DNA from: an uncultured Clostridia bacterium | Lineage (GTDB): Bacteria > Bacillota > Clostridia > UBA1381 | Assembly: GCA_959602045.1 (NCBI GenBank) | Contig: CAUGRT010000005.1 | Coordinates: forward strand, 1 to 64,000 | Direction: 5' to 3' | Length of the DNA stretch: 64,000 bases | The notes under the pieces: model-generated | What the model was told of the DNA's origin: nothing | Databases searched by the model: none | Seen by the model: the letters and a program-made list of their open reading frames with translations, nothing else | Program-made: the position numbers and the translations under genes | Shown: piece by piece, positions 27,699-37,175 of the stretch | How positions within the stretch are numbered: position 1 is the stretch's first letter | Layout: every line of letters begins with the position of its first letter

Positions 27699-28169
27699 GT
27701 GCCAAGAAAAGGTTTTATAGCAAAAAGAGAAATATTGCCTGATCCGATTTACAATAGTGTTGTTGTAACAAAGCTGATCAATAATATCATGCTGGACGGT
27801 AAAAAGGGCGTTGCTCAGAAAATCGTATACGACGCATTTGAAATCGTAAAGGAAAAGACCGGCAAGGACGCATTGGAAGCGTTCAATGAGGCAATGGATA
27901 ATATCATGCCCGTTCTTGAAGTAAAAGCAAGACGTGTCGGCGGTGCAACTTATCAGGTTCCTATGGAAGTTCGTCCCGAAAGACGTCAGACTTTAGGCTT
28001 GAGATGGTTGACTCGTTACTCCAGAGAGCGTAACGAAAAGACGATGAAAGAAAGACTTGCAAACGAGCTGATTGATGCAATCAACGGTACCGGCGGTTCT
28101 GTTAAAAAGCGTGAGGATACGCACAAGATGGCAGAAGCGAACAAGGCATTCGCTCACTATCGCTGGTAG
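27699..28169 (+). CDS. rpsG: 30S ribosomal protein S7
   Basis: Primary binder of the 3' domain of 16S rRNA and organiser of the 30S head. [19 protein letters not shown] starts the protein, [36 protein letters not shown] and [19 protein letters not shown] are diagnostic, and [15 protein letters not shown] ends it. 156 aa as expected. The start codon is GTG (27699), seven bases after AAGGAGGGA; the in-frame ATG 18 bases upstream overlaps the SD and is rejected. Part of str operon. Confidence 0.97.
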   Translation: MPRKGFIAKREILPDPIYNSVVVTKLINNIMLDGKKGVAQKIVYDAFEIVKEKTGKDALEAFNEAMDNIMPVLEVKARRVGGATYQVPMEVRPERRQTLGLRWLTRYSRERNEKTMKERLANELIDAINGTGGSVKKREDTHKMAEANKAFAHYRW

Positions 28170-28175
28170 TTTTTC

Positions 28176-28400
28176 GCTTAATATTCAACGTCTATGCACC
28201 GAAAATACGGCTTGAAGTACCTATGTACGTCGGCGCAGTATTTTCAGCACCTATCCGTTAAATCTAAAGCGAAAAACAAGAAAAGCTTAATATTCAACGT
28301 CTGTGCGCTGAAAATATAGCCTGAAGTACCCATGTACGTTGGCGCAGTATTTTTGGCACCTATCCGTTAAATCTAAAGCGAAAAACAAAAAAGCTTAATA
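28176..28400 (+). repeat. tandem 109-bp repeat between rpsG and fusA
   Basis: Units begin GCTTAATATTCAACGTCT at 28176 and 28285, and a third partial unit (GCTTAATATTTAGCGTCT) begins at 28393, so the period is 108-109 bp. Each full unit has a hairpin: GAAAATAC/GTATTTTC in unit 1 and GAAAATAT/GTATTTTT in unit 2, where the changes keep pairing through G-T. Inner GTAC/GTAC steps repeat too. It forms most of the 323-bp fusA leader. Confidence 0.8.
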
Positions 28401-28492
28401 TTTAGCGTCTATCAGTCGATTGAATATTAAAAAATGCAATTAAGATTCAAACATTGAATACCATTACCTTTATCTGAAAGGAGGAAAATATT

Positions 28493-30604
28493 TTGGGTAG
28501 AGCTTTTAGTTTGGAAAATACAAGAAATATCGGTATCATGGCACATATTGATGCCGGTAAGACAACTACTACAGAAAGAATTTTGTTCTATACCGGACGT
28601 GTTCACAAGATTGGTGAAACACATGAAGGCGCTGCAACAATGGACTGGATGGCTCAGGAGCAGGAGCGTGGTATTACCATCACCTCCGCAGCTACCACCT
28701 GTCGGTGGGCACCGAAAGCAGGTCCTTATGCTGGCGTTCAGCACAGAATCAATATTATCGATACCCCTGGACACGTGGACTTCACAGTTGAAGTACAGCG
28801 TTCACTTCGTGTTCTTGACGGTTCCGTAACCGTTATGTGTGCGAAGGGCGGTGTTGAGCCTCAGTCAGAAACTGTTTGGAGACAGGCAAATGACTACAAC
28901 GTACCTCGTATGGTATACGTTAATAAGATGGATATCATGGGTGCGGACTTCTTCAGAGTTGTTGACATGATCCATGAAAGACTTCAGGCGAACGGTGTTC
29001 CCATTCAGCTGCCGATCGGTGCAGAGGAAACCTTTAAGGGAATCATCGACCTGATGACAATGAAGGCTGAGGTTTATTATGATGACCTCGGACAAGATGT
29101 CAGAGAAGAAGAGATTCCGGCAGATATGCTGGATCAGGCAAAGGAATACAGACAAGCAATGATAGAAAGCATCTGCGAAACAGATGAAGATCTGCTTGAG
29201 AAATTCCTTATGGAGGAAGAAATTTCGATTGACGAGTTGAAGGCTGCTTTGAGAAAAGCAACAATCAACAACGAAATCGTTCCCGTACTTTGCGGTACGT
29301 CATACAGAAACAAGGGTGTTCAGATGCTGTTGGACGCAATCATTGAATATATGCCGGCTCCTACAGACGTTCCGAACATCAAGGGTGTAAATCCCGAAAC
29401 AGGCGAAGAGGATGAAAGACCTTCTTCCGATGACGCTCCGTTTGCTGCACTTGCATTCAAGATCGCAACGGACCCGTTTGTTGGTAAGATCTGCTTCTTC
29501 CGTGTATATTCCGGTATGGTTCATGCAGGTTCCTATGTTTTGAACGCTTGCAAGGGTCATAAGGAAAGAATGGGACGTATTCTACAAATGCACGCAAACC
29601 ACAGAGAAGATATTGAAACCTGTTATTCGGGTGATATTGCTGCTGCGGTTGGCTTGAAGAATACAACAACCGGTGAAACGCTTTGTGATGAAAAGCACCC
29701 GATCGTTCTGGAGTCCATGGACTTCCCCGAGCCGGTTATCCGTGTTGCAATTGAGCCGAAAACAAAGGCAGGTCAGGAAAAGATGGGTATCGCTCTTGCA
29801 AAGCTTGCAGAGGAAGATCCTACATTCAAGACCTATACAGACGAAGAAACAGGTCAGACGATTATCGCAGGTATGGGTGAGCTTCACCTTGAGATCATTG
29901 TTGACCGTCTGCTTCGTGAATTTAAGGTAGAGGCGAACGTCGGTGAGCCGCAGGTTTCCTATAGAGAGGCAATCAGAAAGGCTGTCAACGTTGAGCATAA
30001 ATATGCACGTCAGTCCGGTGGTAAGGGTCAATACGGTCACGTATTGCTGAAGCTTGAGCCATTGGAAGAGGGCAAGGGTTACGAGTTTGTTAATGCAATC
30101 GTTGGTGGTGCAATCCCGAAGGAATACATCCCCGCTGTTGATGCCGGTATCCAGGGCGCAATGCAGAACGGTGTATTGGCAGGCTATAACGTAGTAGACG
30201 TAAAGGCTACTTTGTATGATGGTTCTTATCACGAAGTCGACTCTTCGGAAATGGCATTTAAGATTGCCGCTTCTATGGCATTCAAGGAAGGTATGAAAAA
30301 GGCTGATCCTGTTATCAAGGAGCCGATCATGCTGGTAAATGTTATTATGCCGGATGAGTACATGGGCGACGTTATGGGCGACTTGAACTCAAGACGTGGT
30401 ATGATTCAGAAGATGGAAGCAAGATCGGGCGGCGCACAGCAGATTACCGCAATGGTTCCGCTGTCAGAAATGTTCGGTTATGCAACAGAGCTTCGTTCCA
30501 GAACTCAGGGACGTGGTCAGTACTCCATGGAGCCGTCACATTACAGTGAAGTTCCGAAGTCCATCCAGGAAAAGATCATTAACGAAAGAGCAAAAAATAA
30601 CTAA
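28493..30604 (+). CDS. fusA: elongation factor G
   Basis: Translocation GTPase. G1 AHIDAGKT is at about residues 17-24, G2 [11 protein letters not shown] near 60-70, G3 DTPGHVDF near 87, G4 NKMD near 141. Domain II follows, then domain IV with GKGQYGHV and [14 protein letters not shown], and the C-terminal [14 protein letters not shown] [12 protein letters not shown]. 703 aa is standard. The start codon is TTG (28493) after AAAGGAGGAAAATATTT, and [20 protein letters not shown] fits family starts. A strong hairpin follows the gene. It lies in the str operon, but behind the 109-bp tandem repeats and possibly with separate control. Confidence 0.97.
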   Translation: MGRAFSLENTRNIGIMAHIDAGKTTTTERILFYTGRVHKIGETHEGAATMDWMAQEQERGITITSAATTCRWAPKAGPYAGVQHRINIIDTPGHVDFTVEVQRSLRVLDGSVTVMCAKGGVEPQSETVWRQANDYNVPRMVYVNKMDIMGADFFRVVDMIHERLQANGVPIQLPIGAEETFKGIIDLMTMKAEVYYDDLGQDVREEEIPADMLDQAKEYRQAMIESICETDEDLLEKFLMEEEISIDELKAALRKATINNEIVPVLCGTSYRNKGVQMLLDAIIEYMPAPTDVPNIKGVNPETGEEDERPSSDDAPFAALAFKIATDPFVGKICFFRVYSGMVHAGSYVLNACKGHKERMGRILQMHANHREDIETCYSGDIAAAVGLKNTTTGETLCDEKHPIVLESMDFPEPVIRVAIEPKTKAGQEKMGIALAKLAEEDPTFKTYTDEETGQTIIAGMGELHLEIIVDRLLREFKVEANVGEPQVSYREAIRKAVNVEHKYARQSGGKGQYGHVLLKLEPLEEGKGYEFVNAIVGGAIPKEYIPAVDAGIQGAMQNGVLAGYNVVDVKATLYDGSYHEVDSSEMAFKIAASMAFKEGMKKADPVIKEPIMLVNVIMPDEYMGDVMGDLNSRRGMIQKMEARSGGAQQITAMVPLSEMFGYATELRSRTQGRGQYSMEPSHYSEVPKSIQEKIINERAKNN

Positions 30605-30620
30605 TTTTGTTAGAACTTGT

Positions 30621-30660
30621 CGCAAAACAGAAGAAAATCTTCTGTTTTGCGGATAAATTT
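30621..30660 (+). terminator. hairpin terminator after fusA
   Basis: CGCAAAACAGAAGA, loop AAA, TCTTCTGTTTTGCG: 14 perfect pairs, then GATAAATTTCTT. The T-run is poor, so termination may be partial; tuf has its own promoter. Confidence 0.65.
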
Positions 30661-30692
30661 CTTATATTTTTCAAAAAAATTCAGAAAACTAC

Positions 30693-30721
30693 TTGATTTT
30701 TTTTGAAAAAGATTGTACAAT
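30693..30721 (+). promoter_or_regulatory. tuf promoter
   Basis: TTGATT (30693-30698), 17-base A/T spacer, TACAAT (30716-30721). The start would be about 35-40 bases before the tuf ATG. Confidence 0.7.
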
Positions 30722-30765
30722 AGAAGTACTATTGTAAATGTATAAATTTAAGGAGGAAATTCAAA

Positions 30766-31968
30766 ATGGCAAAAGCTAAATTCGAAAGAAATAAGCCGCA
30801 CGTTAACATTGGTACAATCGGCCACGTTGACCACGGTAAGACAACTCTTACAGCTGCTATCACAAAGGTATTGGCTATGAAGGGTCAGGCTCAGTATGAG
30901 GCTTACGATATGATCGATAAGGCTCCTGAGGAGAGAGAAAGAGGTATTACAATTTCAACAGCTCACGTTGAGTACGAGACAGACACACGTCACTATGCTC
31001 ACGTTGACTGCCCGGGACACGCTGACTACGTTAAGAACATGATCACCGGTGCTGCTCAGATGGACGGCGCTATCCTTGTTGTTTCCGCAGCTGACGGTCC
31101 TATGCCGCAGACAAGAGAGCACATCCTTCTGTCAAGACAGGTTGGCGTTCCTTATATCGTAGTATTCATGAATAAGGCTGACCAGGTTGACGATGAAGAG
31201 CTGATGGAGCTTGTTGAAATGGAAATCAGAGACCTTCTGACAGAGTATGACTTCCCGGGCGATGAGATTCCTATCGTTAAGGGTTCTGCTTTACAGGTTA
31301 TCGAGTCCGATTCCACAGACATCAATGCACCTGAGTACAAGTGCATCCTTGACTTGATGGATGAAGTTGACAGATACATCCCGACACCGGAAAGAAAGGC
31401 AGATCTGCCGTTCTTGATGCCGATCGAGGATATCTTCTCAATCACAGGTCGTGGTACAGTTGCTACTGGTAGAGTTGAGAGAGGTCAGTTAAAGCTGAAC
31501 GATGAAGTTGAAATCGTTGGTTTGACAGACGAAAAGAGAAAAGTTGTTGTTACAGGTATCGAGATGTTCAGAAAGCTTCTTGACTACGCTGAGGCTGGTG
31601 ACAACATCGGTGCACTTCTGAGAGGTGTTCAGAGAACAGAGATCCAGAGAGGTCAGGTTCTTTCCGCTCCGGGTACAATTCATCCGCACACAAAGTTCAA
31701 GGGTGAAGTTTACGTACTGACAAAGGACGAGGGTGGTCGTCACACACCGTTCTTCAACAACTACAGACCGCAGTTCTATTTCAGAACAACTGACGTTACC
31801 GGCGTTATCACATTGCCTGAGGGTACAGAAATGTGCATGCCTGGCGATAACGTAAAGATGGCTGTTGAGCTGATCACACCGATCGCTATCGAAAAGGGAC
31901 TTCGTTTCGCTATCCGTGAGGGTGGTAGAACAGTTGGTTCCGGTGTCGTTTCAGAAATCGACGGCTAA
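30766..31968 (+). CDS. tuf: elongation factor Tu
   Basis: GTPase delivering aminoacyl-tRNA to the ribosome. G1 [37 protein letters not shown] and NKAD are all present. Domain II has [13 protein letters not shown], and domain III has [13 protein letters not shown] and MVELI-like [12 protein letters not shown]. 400 aa is normal. SD AAGGAGGAAATTCAAA-ATG. Very regular, highly expressed codon use. Last gene of the str cluster, with its own promoter and a strong terminator. Confidence 0.98.
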   Translation: MAKAKFERNKPHVNIGTIGHVDHGKTTLTAAITKVLAMKGQAQYEAYDMIDKAPEERERGITISTAHVEYETDTRHYAHVDCPGHADYVKNMITGAAQMDGAILVVSAADGPMPQTREHILLSRQVGVPYIVVFMNKADQVDDEELMELVEMEIRDLLTEYDFPGDEIPIVKGSALQVIESDSTDINAPEYKCILDLMDEVDRYIPTPERKADLPFLMPIEDIFSITGRGTVATGRVERGQLKLNDEVEIVGLTDEKRKVVVTGIEMFRKLLDYAEAGDNIGALLRGVQRTEIQRGQVLSAPGTIHPHTKFKGEVYVLTKDEGGRHTPFFNNYRPQFYFRTTDVTGVITLPEGTEMCMPGDNVKMAVELITPIAIEKGLRFAIREGGRTVGSGVVSEIDG

Positions 31969-32010
31969 ATCACCGATATGAATTTAAAGGGGCTGTAAAA
32001 AGGTTCCGTG

Positions 32011-32046
32011 AAAAGTCGAGGTTGAAAAGACCTCGACTTTTTTTGT
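32011..32046 (+). terminator. intrinsic terminator of tuf
   Basis: AAAGTCGAGGT, loop TGAAAAG, ACCTCGACTTTTTTT: 11 perfect pairs and a T-run. Confidence 0.93.
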
Positions 32047-32048
32047 GC

Positions 32049-32085
32049 AAAAAATTAGCTGATCCCCTATAGTAGAATCAGCCGT
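32049..32085 (-). terminator. probable terminator of the GH78-like gene
   Basis: Minus strand: GGCTGAT, loop TCTACTATAGGGG, ATCAGCT followed by AATTTTTT. It is convergent with the tuf terminator. Confidence 0.6.
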
Positions 32086-32149
32086 TTTATGATATAATAA
32101 ATATATGAAAAATTTTTAATCGCACAGAAATATTATAAACTAATATGTT

Positions 32150-33673
32150 TTATGAGTAATTATTAAAATATTTTCTTATAAAATATGTTGGTGTACAACT
32201 CCACGCATGACACGCACTATTAATCAACGCATCTCCGTATGGAGAACAAAACGGATCATCTTTCACAAAAACTTCCCAAAAGGTATCCGCACCAAATTCT
32301 ACCATACTTCCCCAATAATCCGTTATATACTGTTTTGCTTCTTGATAAAGCTCCGTTTTTATTAGCGCCTCAACAACATAATGATGCATATACGGTGTTA
32401 CCGGTTGTATGTATTTTTTGTTTCCTATACATTCTTTTAATATTCTTCGTGCTTCCTCTTTTGAAACAATATCTGCCAAGATCATCCAAACTTGTGAATG
32501 AATTGAGTATTGTTTTTTATCATACTCGTTTTGAAAAATGTTTCCGTTATATAAAAATTCAATCGATGCCTTTTTTAGTTCTTTCGCAAATTCCCGATAA
32601 CTGTATGCCTCGTTTTTCATGCCTAACTTTTCGCATAGATTCGCAAATTTGTTCACAGTGTAAATATATATTCCCATATTGGCTGTAACCGGTTCAGCAT
32701 CAGACCAATCCACAAATGTCCACCATCCGTAATCCTCAGGCATAACCAGAATTCCGTTTTCATCCAGCATTTTCTTCGTTATATCTATTTGTCGTTTAGC
32801 CGTATCAAATAAATCTTTGGTTACGGTTTTATCCTTTGTGTGTTCATAATAATCACACAAAGCAACAGAAAACAACAGAGCATAGCTCACAAGATAGGCT
32901 TCACCGGTTTCAATTTCGGGCTTAGTATATATGTATGATGGTAACAAACGTTCTTCATCGTCAAAAGATGCAAAAAGATACAGACACCGTTTCACTAAAT
33001 CAGTATTTTGAAACGTATAGTAGTTTGCAAGTGCTTGAAGTCTAAGATCGCCAAGCCATAATCTACGGTCGCGTTTGGGCCCATCCTCGAAAAAATCTTG
33101 CATACACTCAGCTAATGTATTAACGGCAATCCGATCCATTCCTTTCATTATTGGATCTCTGCAATCTGTCTCATCAAGCTTTAAGAAGTCTGCGCTGCTA
33201 CATGCCACAGCGGCAAATTTCTTTAAGGTTACAGGCACTGATGACGCTATTATCGAAATTTCAACATATCGAAAAGCATATCTGCGATTTAGCCGAACCT
33301 CGCCTTTTGTATCAACGGTGATTATTTCTTCCTGCAACCAGGATGAACAAAGCCCCGGTTGATATGTACTAAAATCACGGTACGCCTCATACGGAGTTTC
33401 CGCAAATTTTAATTTCAGTCTGACAGGTGCATCAATATATTTCTGATACTGTCCCATAAAAAAACTAAAATAACCTGTAATGTGTCTTCCAAAATCCAGA
33501 CAGACTTTATCTCCGGCGCTATAGCTTTCCTTTTCCTCTGACGGTATGGTTTTTACGTTTTGAAAAGCTTTTTTATCTTCAACGAAATCAACCGGGGTGT
33601 ATAAGCAATATTCTTTTTGGAGTATTTTCGGCACATAGCTTTCTGCTTTTTGAATAAATTCTTTTTTTCTCAT
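32150..33673 (-). CDS. GH78-like (alpha-L-rhamnosidase family) glycoside hydrolase
   Basis: 507 aa with a beta-sandwich-like front (about residues 1-160, DFGRHITGYFSF is typical of GH78 N-domains) and an (alpha/alpha)6 barrel. The acid motif FFEDGPKRDRRLWLGDLR near 190-207 carries the D/R/D/R pattern of rhamnosidases. WGSMVEFGADTFWEVF near 455 holds the likely base Glu, and HAWSCTPTYFI ends it. There is no signal peptide, so it likely acts on imported oligosaccharides. Base composition is visibly more AT-rich (roughly a third GC by eye) than its neighbours, and codon choice is different, pointing to transfer. It lies 55 bp after a HAD phosphatase, with a palindromic operator candidate between. 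The substrate is inferred from family only. Confidence 0.75.
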   Translation of the reverse strand: MRKKEFIQKAESYVPKILQKEYCLYTPVDFVEDKKAFQNVKTIPSEEKESYSAGDKVCLDFGRHITGYFSFFMGQYQKYIDAPVRLKLKFAETPYEAYRDFSTYQPGLCSSWLQEEIITVDTKGEVRLNRRYAFRYVEISIIASSVPVTLKKFAAVACSSADFLKLDETDCRDPIMKGMDRIAVNTLAECMQDFFEDGPKRDRRLWLGDLRLQALANYYTFQNTDLVKRCLYLFASFDDEERLLPSYIYTKPEIETGEAYLVSYALLFSVALCDYYEHTKDKTVTKDLFDTAKRQIDITKKMLDENGILVMPEDYGWWTFVDWSDAEPVTANMGIYIYTVNKFANLCEKLGMKNEAYSYREFAKELKKASIEFLYNGNIFQNEYDKKQYSIHSQVWMILADIVSKEEARRILKECIGNKKYIQPVTPYMHHYVVEALIKTELYQEAKQYITDYWGSMVEFGADTFWEVFVKDDPFCSPYGDALINSACHAWSCTPTYFIRKYFNNYS

Positions 33674-33700
33674 AAATCTTCTCTCCTAATTGCATTTGGT

Positions 33701-33717
33701 AGTGTCAAATTGACACT
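33701..33717. promoter_or_regulatory. palindromic operator candidate
   Basis: AGTGTCAAATTGACACT: an 8-bp perfect inverted repeat with a 1-base centre, 28 bases before the GH78-like start. It could bind a dimeric regulator. It overlaps no terminator T-run. Confidence 0.5.
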
Positions 33718-33728
33718 CCATTTCTACA

Positions 33729-34556
33729 TTATATATTTCGATTTGCCCAGTTTCTGCTATCCAGATATTTTACCACCGCACTGATCGCATGAGAATTATT
33801 ATCAACAGTCAGCATCGTTGCAGCTTTTTTGATGCAGTCTGCCGCATTTGCCACGGCAATACCCAAACCGGCATCTTGAACAAGGCTCAAATCATTTTCA
33901 TTATCGCCCATTCCAATGGTGTTTTCGGGACGGATTCCCAGAAGCTTTGCCAAGCGAAGCATTCCGGCACCCTTTGTTGCCCCCTTAGGGAGCAGCTCAT
34001 AATACCATGGACTGGAACGCATATATGTAAAATCATTAGCATATGGACTTTCGGCAATCACATTTTTCAATGGCTCAATATCCTTCTCCTCCACCATAAA
34101 CATGACTTTGCGCCAGGTTTCGTGAATATCATGATAATCCCGATCGTTATCCGGAAAATTCTCCATCCGCTTGTGTTCTTCAACAATTCGATTTACTCGG
34201 CAAAAATATACCTGACTATCGGTACAAACTTCGATTCCTGCCGGCGGAAAATTCTTTTCTACATACGCAATGGCTCCTTCTGCTCTATCATTCAATTCTG
34301 CCTGCCAAATAAATTTCTCGGAAGCATAATCATAAATCGCGCCGCCGTTAAAGCAAACCATCGGTGCATTGGGAACAATATATTGCAGCATCAGCCGCGC
34401 CCCCTCCGGAACACGCCCGGTTGCAAAGGTGAAAAGTCCTCCGTTTTCCATGAAATATTGAAGTGCGGCGATATTCTCCTCCGATACTCGTTTATCATCC
34501 GTCAGCAGTGTATCGTCCAAGTCGGTACAAAGCAGAAGCCCATCAAATTTTGCCAT
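33729..34556 (-). CDS. Cof-type HAD-IIB phosphatase
   Basis: Cytoplasmic sugar- or cofactor-phosphate phosphatase of the HAD IIB group. Motif 1 is CTDLDDTLLTDDKR at about residues 11-24, motif 2 FATGRVPEGA near 58, and motif 4 GMGDNENDLSLVQDAGLG near 215. The closing AVANAADCIKKAA is family-typical. 275 aa is normal. The substrate cannot be read from the sequence. It lies in a minus-strand group with fbp, a small unknown protein and the GH78-like gene, consistent with carbohydrate metabolism. SD AGAAAGGAAACAAACTT-ATG. Confidence 0.9.
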   Translation of the reverse strand: MAKFDGLLLCTDLDDTLLTDDKRVSEENIAALQYFMENGGLFTFATGRVPEGARLMLQYIVPNAPMVCFNGGAIYDYASEKFIWQAELNDRAEGAIAYVEKNFPPAGIEVCTDSQVYFCRVNRIVEEHKRMENFPDNDRDYHDIHETWRKVMFMVEEKDIEPLKNVIAESPYANDFTYMRSSPWYYELLPKGATKGAGMLRLAKLLGIRPENTIGMGDNENDLSLVQDAGLGIAVANAADCIKKAATMLTVDNNSHAISAVVKYLDSRNWANRNI

Positions 34557-34612
34557 AAGTTTGTTTCCTTTCTATCTATGAGTTTCCAATGAGTTGTATA
34601 TCATCCCTAAAA

Positions 34613-34894
34613 TCACGCTATCGGCGAAACCGTTGCCGCCGCAGTCAATCCTTCATCGCAAAAAATGTATAATCCCACTCCATACATTTCTCCGCTTACT
34701 GTGACCGGAAACGTAAAATCTCGCTTCTCGCCTTTCTTTAATGAGGTTTGCTCCAACGCAAATTGCTGCGTCTGCTCTTGCACGGAAAATTCGGCGTCCT
34801 CCGTTGCGGTAATGTATAGCGTCACTTCGTAAGCGCCGCCGGGAACCGGAATTTGAATTTCCAACGGCTCTTTTTCATAAATTTTATCAGCCAT
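34613..34894 (-). CDS. small beta-sandwich-like protein of unknown role
   Basis: 93 aa, not firmly recognised. The pattern VPGGAYEVTLYITATEDAEF followed by QTSLKKGEKRDFTFPVTV looks like the N-terminal beta-sandwich that precedes the catalytic domain of some clostridial carbohydrate esterases (rhamnogalacturonan acetylesterase type). Here the protein stops at AATVSPIA, before any SGNH motif. It could be a stand-alone carbohydrate-binding fold or a remnant. SD AAAGAGAGGATTATC-ATG. fbp ends 17 bp upstream. Confidence 0.55.
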   Translation of the reverse strand: MADKIYEKEPLEIQIPVPGGAYEVTLYITATEDAEFSVQEQTQQFALEQTSLKKGEKRDFTFPVTVSGEMYGVGLYIFCDEGLTAAATVSPIA

Positions 34895-34910
34895 GATAAT
34901 CCTCTCTTTG

Positions 34911-36866
34911 TTATCGAATTTTGCCTGTTTGGTACGCGTCTACCAAGGCACTCAGCGCGTTAATCCGCTGCTGACATCCCTTGCCGATGTCCGTATCTTC
35001 AACCAAAATCCGTTTCGGTGCGGTCGCTATGGTATCCAGACTGGAGTAAATATCCTTTTCCTCGGTGATGGCGCTCTCGATACTTTCAAACGCGTCATGC
35101 TGACTCAACAGCAAACCATGTGAATTAAACAACAGCGTATAACCGGCAATTCCGGTTACGGATTGGTATGCGCGCGAAAGTCCGCCATCAATGACTAACA
35201 GCTTTCCGTCAGCCTTAACCGGGCTTTCTCCTTTTTTGATTTTGACCGGCACATGACCGTTAATGATATGGGAAAACGCGTCCGGATCAATGCCAAATTC
35301 CGCTAAAATCTTTCTGCAAACCGCAGGATTGGAGGATTGCTTGTAATACGGATCCTTGATTTCCTCCCAGGTGGACTCGTCATCAATAAAGTACCGCTCA
35401 AATGAGGTCATCTTGTTTTTTCCATATACCGGAGAATAACAGCCGCACCATAAAAACCACAGAAAATCTTCCCCGTATGCCTTTTCCGGTGAACCGTTTT
35501 TTCCGAAGTATCCCTCACGTGCGATTTGCTCCGCCTTGTCCAACAGCCGTTTGCCGCTGACTTTTTCGCCTTTGAGCGTAACCTCGCGAAATTCTCCGTC
35601 ACTTGTCATCGGAATACATCCGTGATATAGAAGATTGTTATTATAACTCAAGTACATGCTGCCGGTTGAGTACAGAAAACGAATGTGCTTTTGCAGCTTT
35701 TCCGAATGGAGAAAAGACGATCGCAGTGATTCCATCAACGTTTGCTCCTCGGCTGTCAGCCGAAACGGATCTGCCGGATCAATCGTAGGGAAGTTCTTGT
35801 CTTTCAGCGTGTATTTTGTGCCTTCAATCAAAACGGTTCCATGTTCATAATCAATCCGATCCAGCATAATGTGGTTGTCCATCAAAAATTCCGGATGGCG
35901 CTTGATCAGCTGCCCCTCCAGCTTGAATTGGATAATGGAGATCGCCTTATGCATCTTCGCCCAAAGGGCGCTGTCGTGTTGAGAAAGATGAACATGGTTC
36001 GGGTTGCGCAGCCGGAAGCAGCTGCAAGGGTCTGTCCCATAGGTTTCCATCGCGAAAATCGTCAGCGGACGCATGTTAATGCCATACCCATCCTCCAGGC
36101 AATCGAAATTTGCATACTTTGTCGAGATGGAAAGCACCGTCGCAATGCAGGCAAGCGAGCCTGCCGCCGCGCCCATCCACTGTACGTCATGATTGCCCCA
36201 TTGAATATCCACACTGTGATAGTGAGTCAGCGTGTCTAAAATAATATCGGCTCTGGGGCCGCGATCGAAAATATCGCCGATGATATGCAGCCGCCCGATT
36301 GCAAGCTTTTGAATCAGCTGAGCAATATCTACAATAAAAGCGTCTGCCTGTCCAAGCTTAATGATGCAGTGAATTGATTCGGTATAATAGCCCTCTTTAT
36401 CCGTACCGTAATCCGTTGGGGAATGAATCAATTCATCAATCGTATCGCCGAACGAACGCGGTAAAAGCTCTCTGACCGCGGAACGGGTGTATTTGGATGA
36501 AATCATCCGACAAATCTCCACCAGTCGGTACAGCGTGATTTTATACCAGTCCTCAAGGTTTTGCTCGCGCTTTTTAATCCAATCCAACTTTTGCTCCGGA
36601 TAATAAATCAAGGTGCAAAGCATTTGCCGATCTTCTTCGGAAAGCGTCCTGCCGTAAATCTCCCGAATCTTGCTCTTAATCACCCCGGAGGCATTTTTTA
36701 AAATATGCAGAAAAGACTCATATTCTCCGTGAATGTCGCTCATAAAATGCTCGGTCAGCTTAGGAAGCTTCTGCCGTGACTGCAAACGAATAATCTCCGA
36801 GCAGGCGGATTTAATATCGGGAAACTGCTCCGCAAGCAGCTTTAAATAATCAATATCATACTCCAT
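34911..36866 (-). CDS. fbp: fructose-1,6-bisphosphatase class III
   Basis: Gluconeogenic phosphatase of the calcineurin-like fold found in Firmicutes. Metal motifs are SDIHGEYESF near residue 48, IIGDIFDRGPRADIIL near 198 and WGNHDVQWMGAAAGS near 224. KMTSFERYFI and INGHVPVK lie toward the C-terminus. 651 aa is the expected size. Start MEYDIDYLKLL; the SD AAAGGAG is seven bases upstream, so an in-frame ATG 33 bases earlier is not used. A consensus-like promoter stands about 120 bp upstream. The small unknown gene follows 17 bp later. Confidence 0.96.
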   Translation of the reverse strand: MEYDIDYLKLLAEQFPDIKSACSEIIRLQSRQKLPKLTEHFMSDIHGEYESFLHILKNASGVIKSKIREIYGRTLSEEDRQMLCTLIYYPEQKLDWIKKREQNLEDWYKITLYRLVEICRMISSKYTRSAVRELLPRSFGDTIDELIHSPTDYGTDKEGYYTESIHCIIKLGQADAFIVDIAQLIQKLAIGRLHIIGDIFDRGPRADIILDTLTHYHSVDIQWGNHDVQWMGAAAGSLACIATVLSISTKYANFDCLEDGYGINMRPLTIFAMETYGTDPCSCFRLRNPNHVHLSQHDSALWAKMHKAISIIQFKLEGQLIKRHPEFLMDNHIMLDRIDYEHGTVLIEGTKYTLKDKNFPTIDPADPFRLTAEEQTLMESLRSSFLHSEKLQKHIRFLYSTGSMYLSYNNNLLYHGCIPMTSDGEFREVTLKGEKVSGKRLLDKAEQIAREGYFGKNGSPEKAYGEDFLWFLWCGCYSPVYGKNKMTSFERYFIDDESTWEEIKDPYYKQSSNPAVCRKILAEFGIDPDAFSHIINGHVPVKIKKGESPVKADGKLLVIDGGLSRAYQSVTGIAGYTLLFNSHGLLLSQHDAFESIESAITEEKDIYSSLDTIATAPKRILVEDTDIGKGCQQRINALSALVDAYQTGKIR

Positions 36867-36984
36867 GTGAATACTCCTTTTGATGGATTTAACTGCCATT
36901 CCCTGCGAATGAGCAGTATGTTCAATTCTATGCAGATCGGCTCAAATTATTCCCAATTCTTTGGGTTTTATTCTCTTTAATTTT

Positions 36985-37013
36985 ATTATATAGCAGTTCC
37001 TCCAAAAAATCAA
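36985..37013 (-). promoter_or_regulatory. probable promoter of fbp
   Basis: Minus strand TTGATT (37013-37008), a 17-base spacer, then TATAAT (36990-36985). A divergent AraC-gene promoter lies 95 bp away. I see nothing else in this 309-bp gap. Confidence 0.65.
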
Positions 37014-37106
37014 TATAAAATTTGTTTTTGGTCAAAAAAGCAGATATTTTCTGTAAAAACGGCGGCGCAGATTGGACGTTATGCCTTAATTTAGAGAAAC
37101 AATCTC

Positions 37107-37135
37107 TTGTCAAGCGGGGAAGTGCGTGATATAAT
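37107..37135 (+). promoter_or_regulatory. promoter of the AraC-type regulator
   Basis: TTGTCA (37107-37112), 17-base spacer, TATAAT (37130-37135), about 40 bases before the ATG. Confidence 0.75.
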
Positions 37136-37175
37136 AGAAGAAAGTCGGCATGGTGGATAGAGGAGGACAGCGGAT

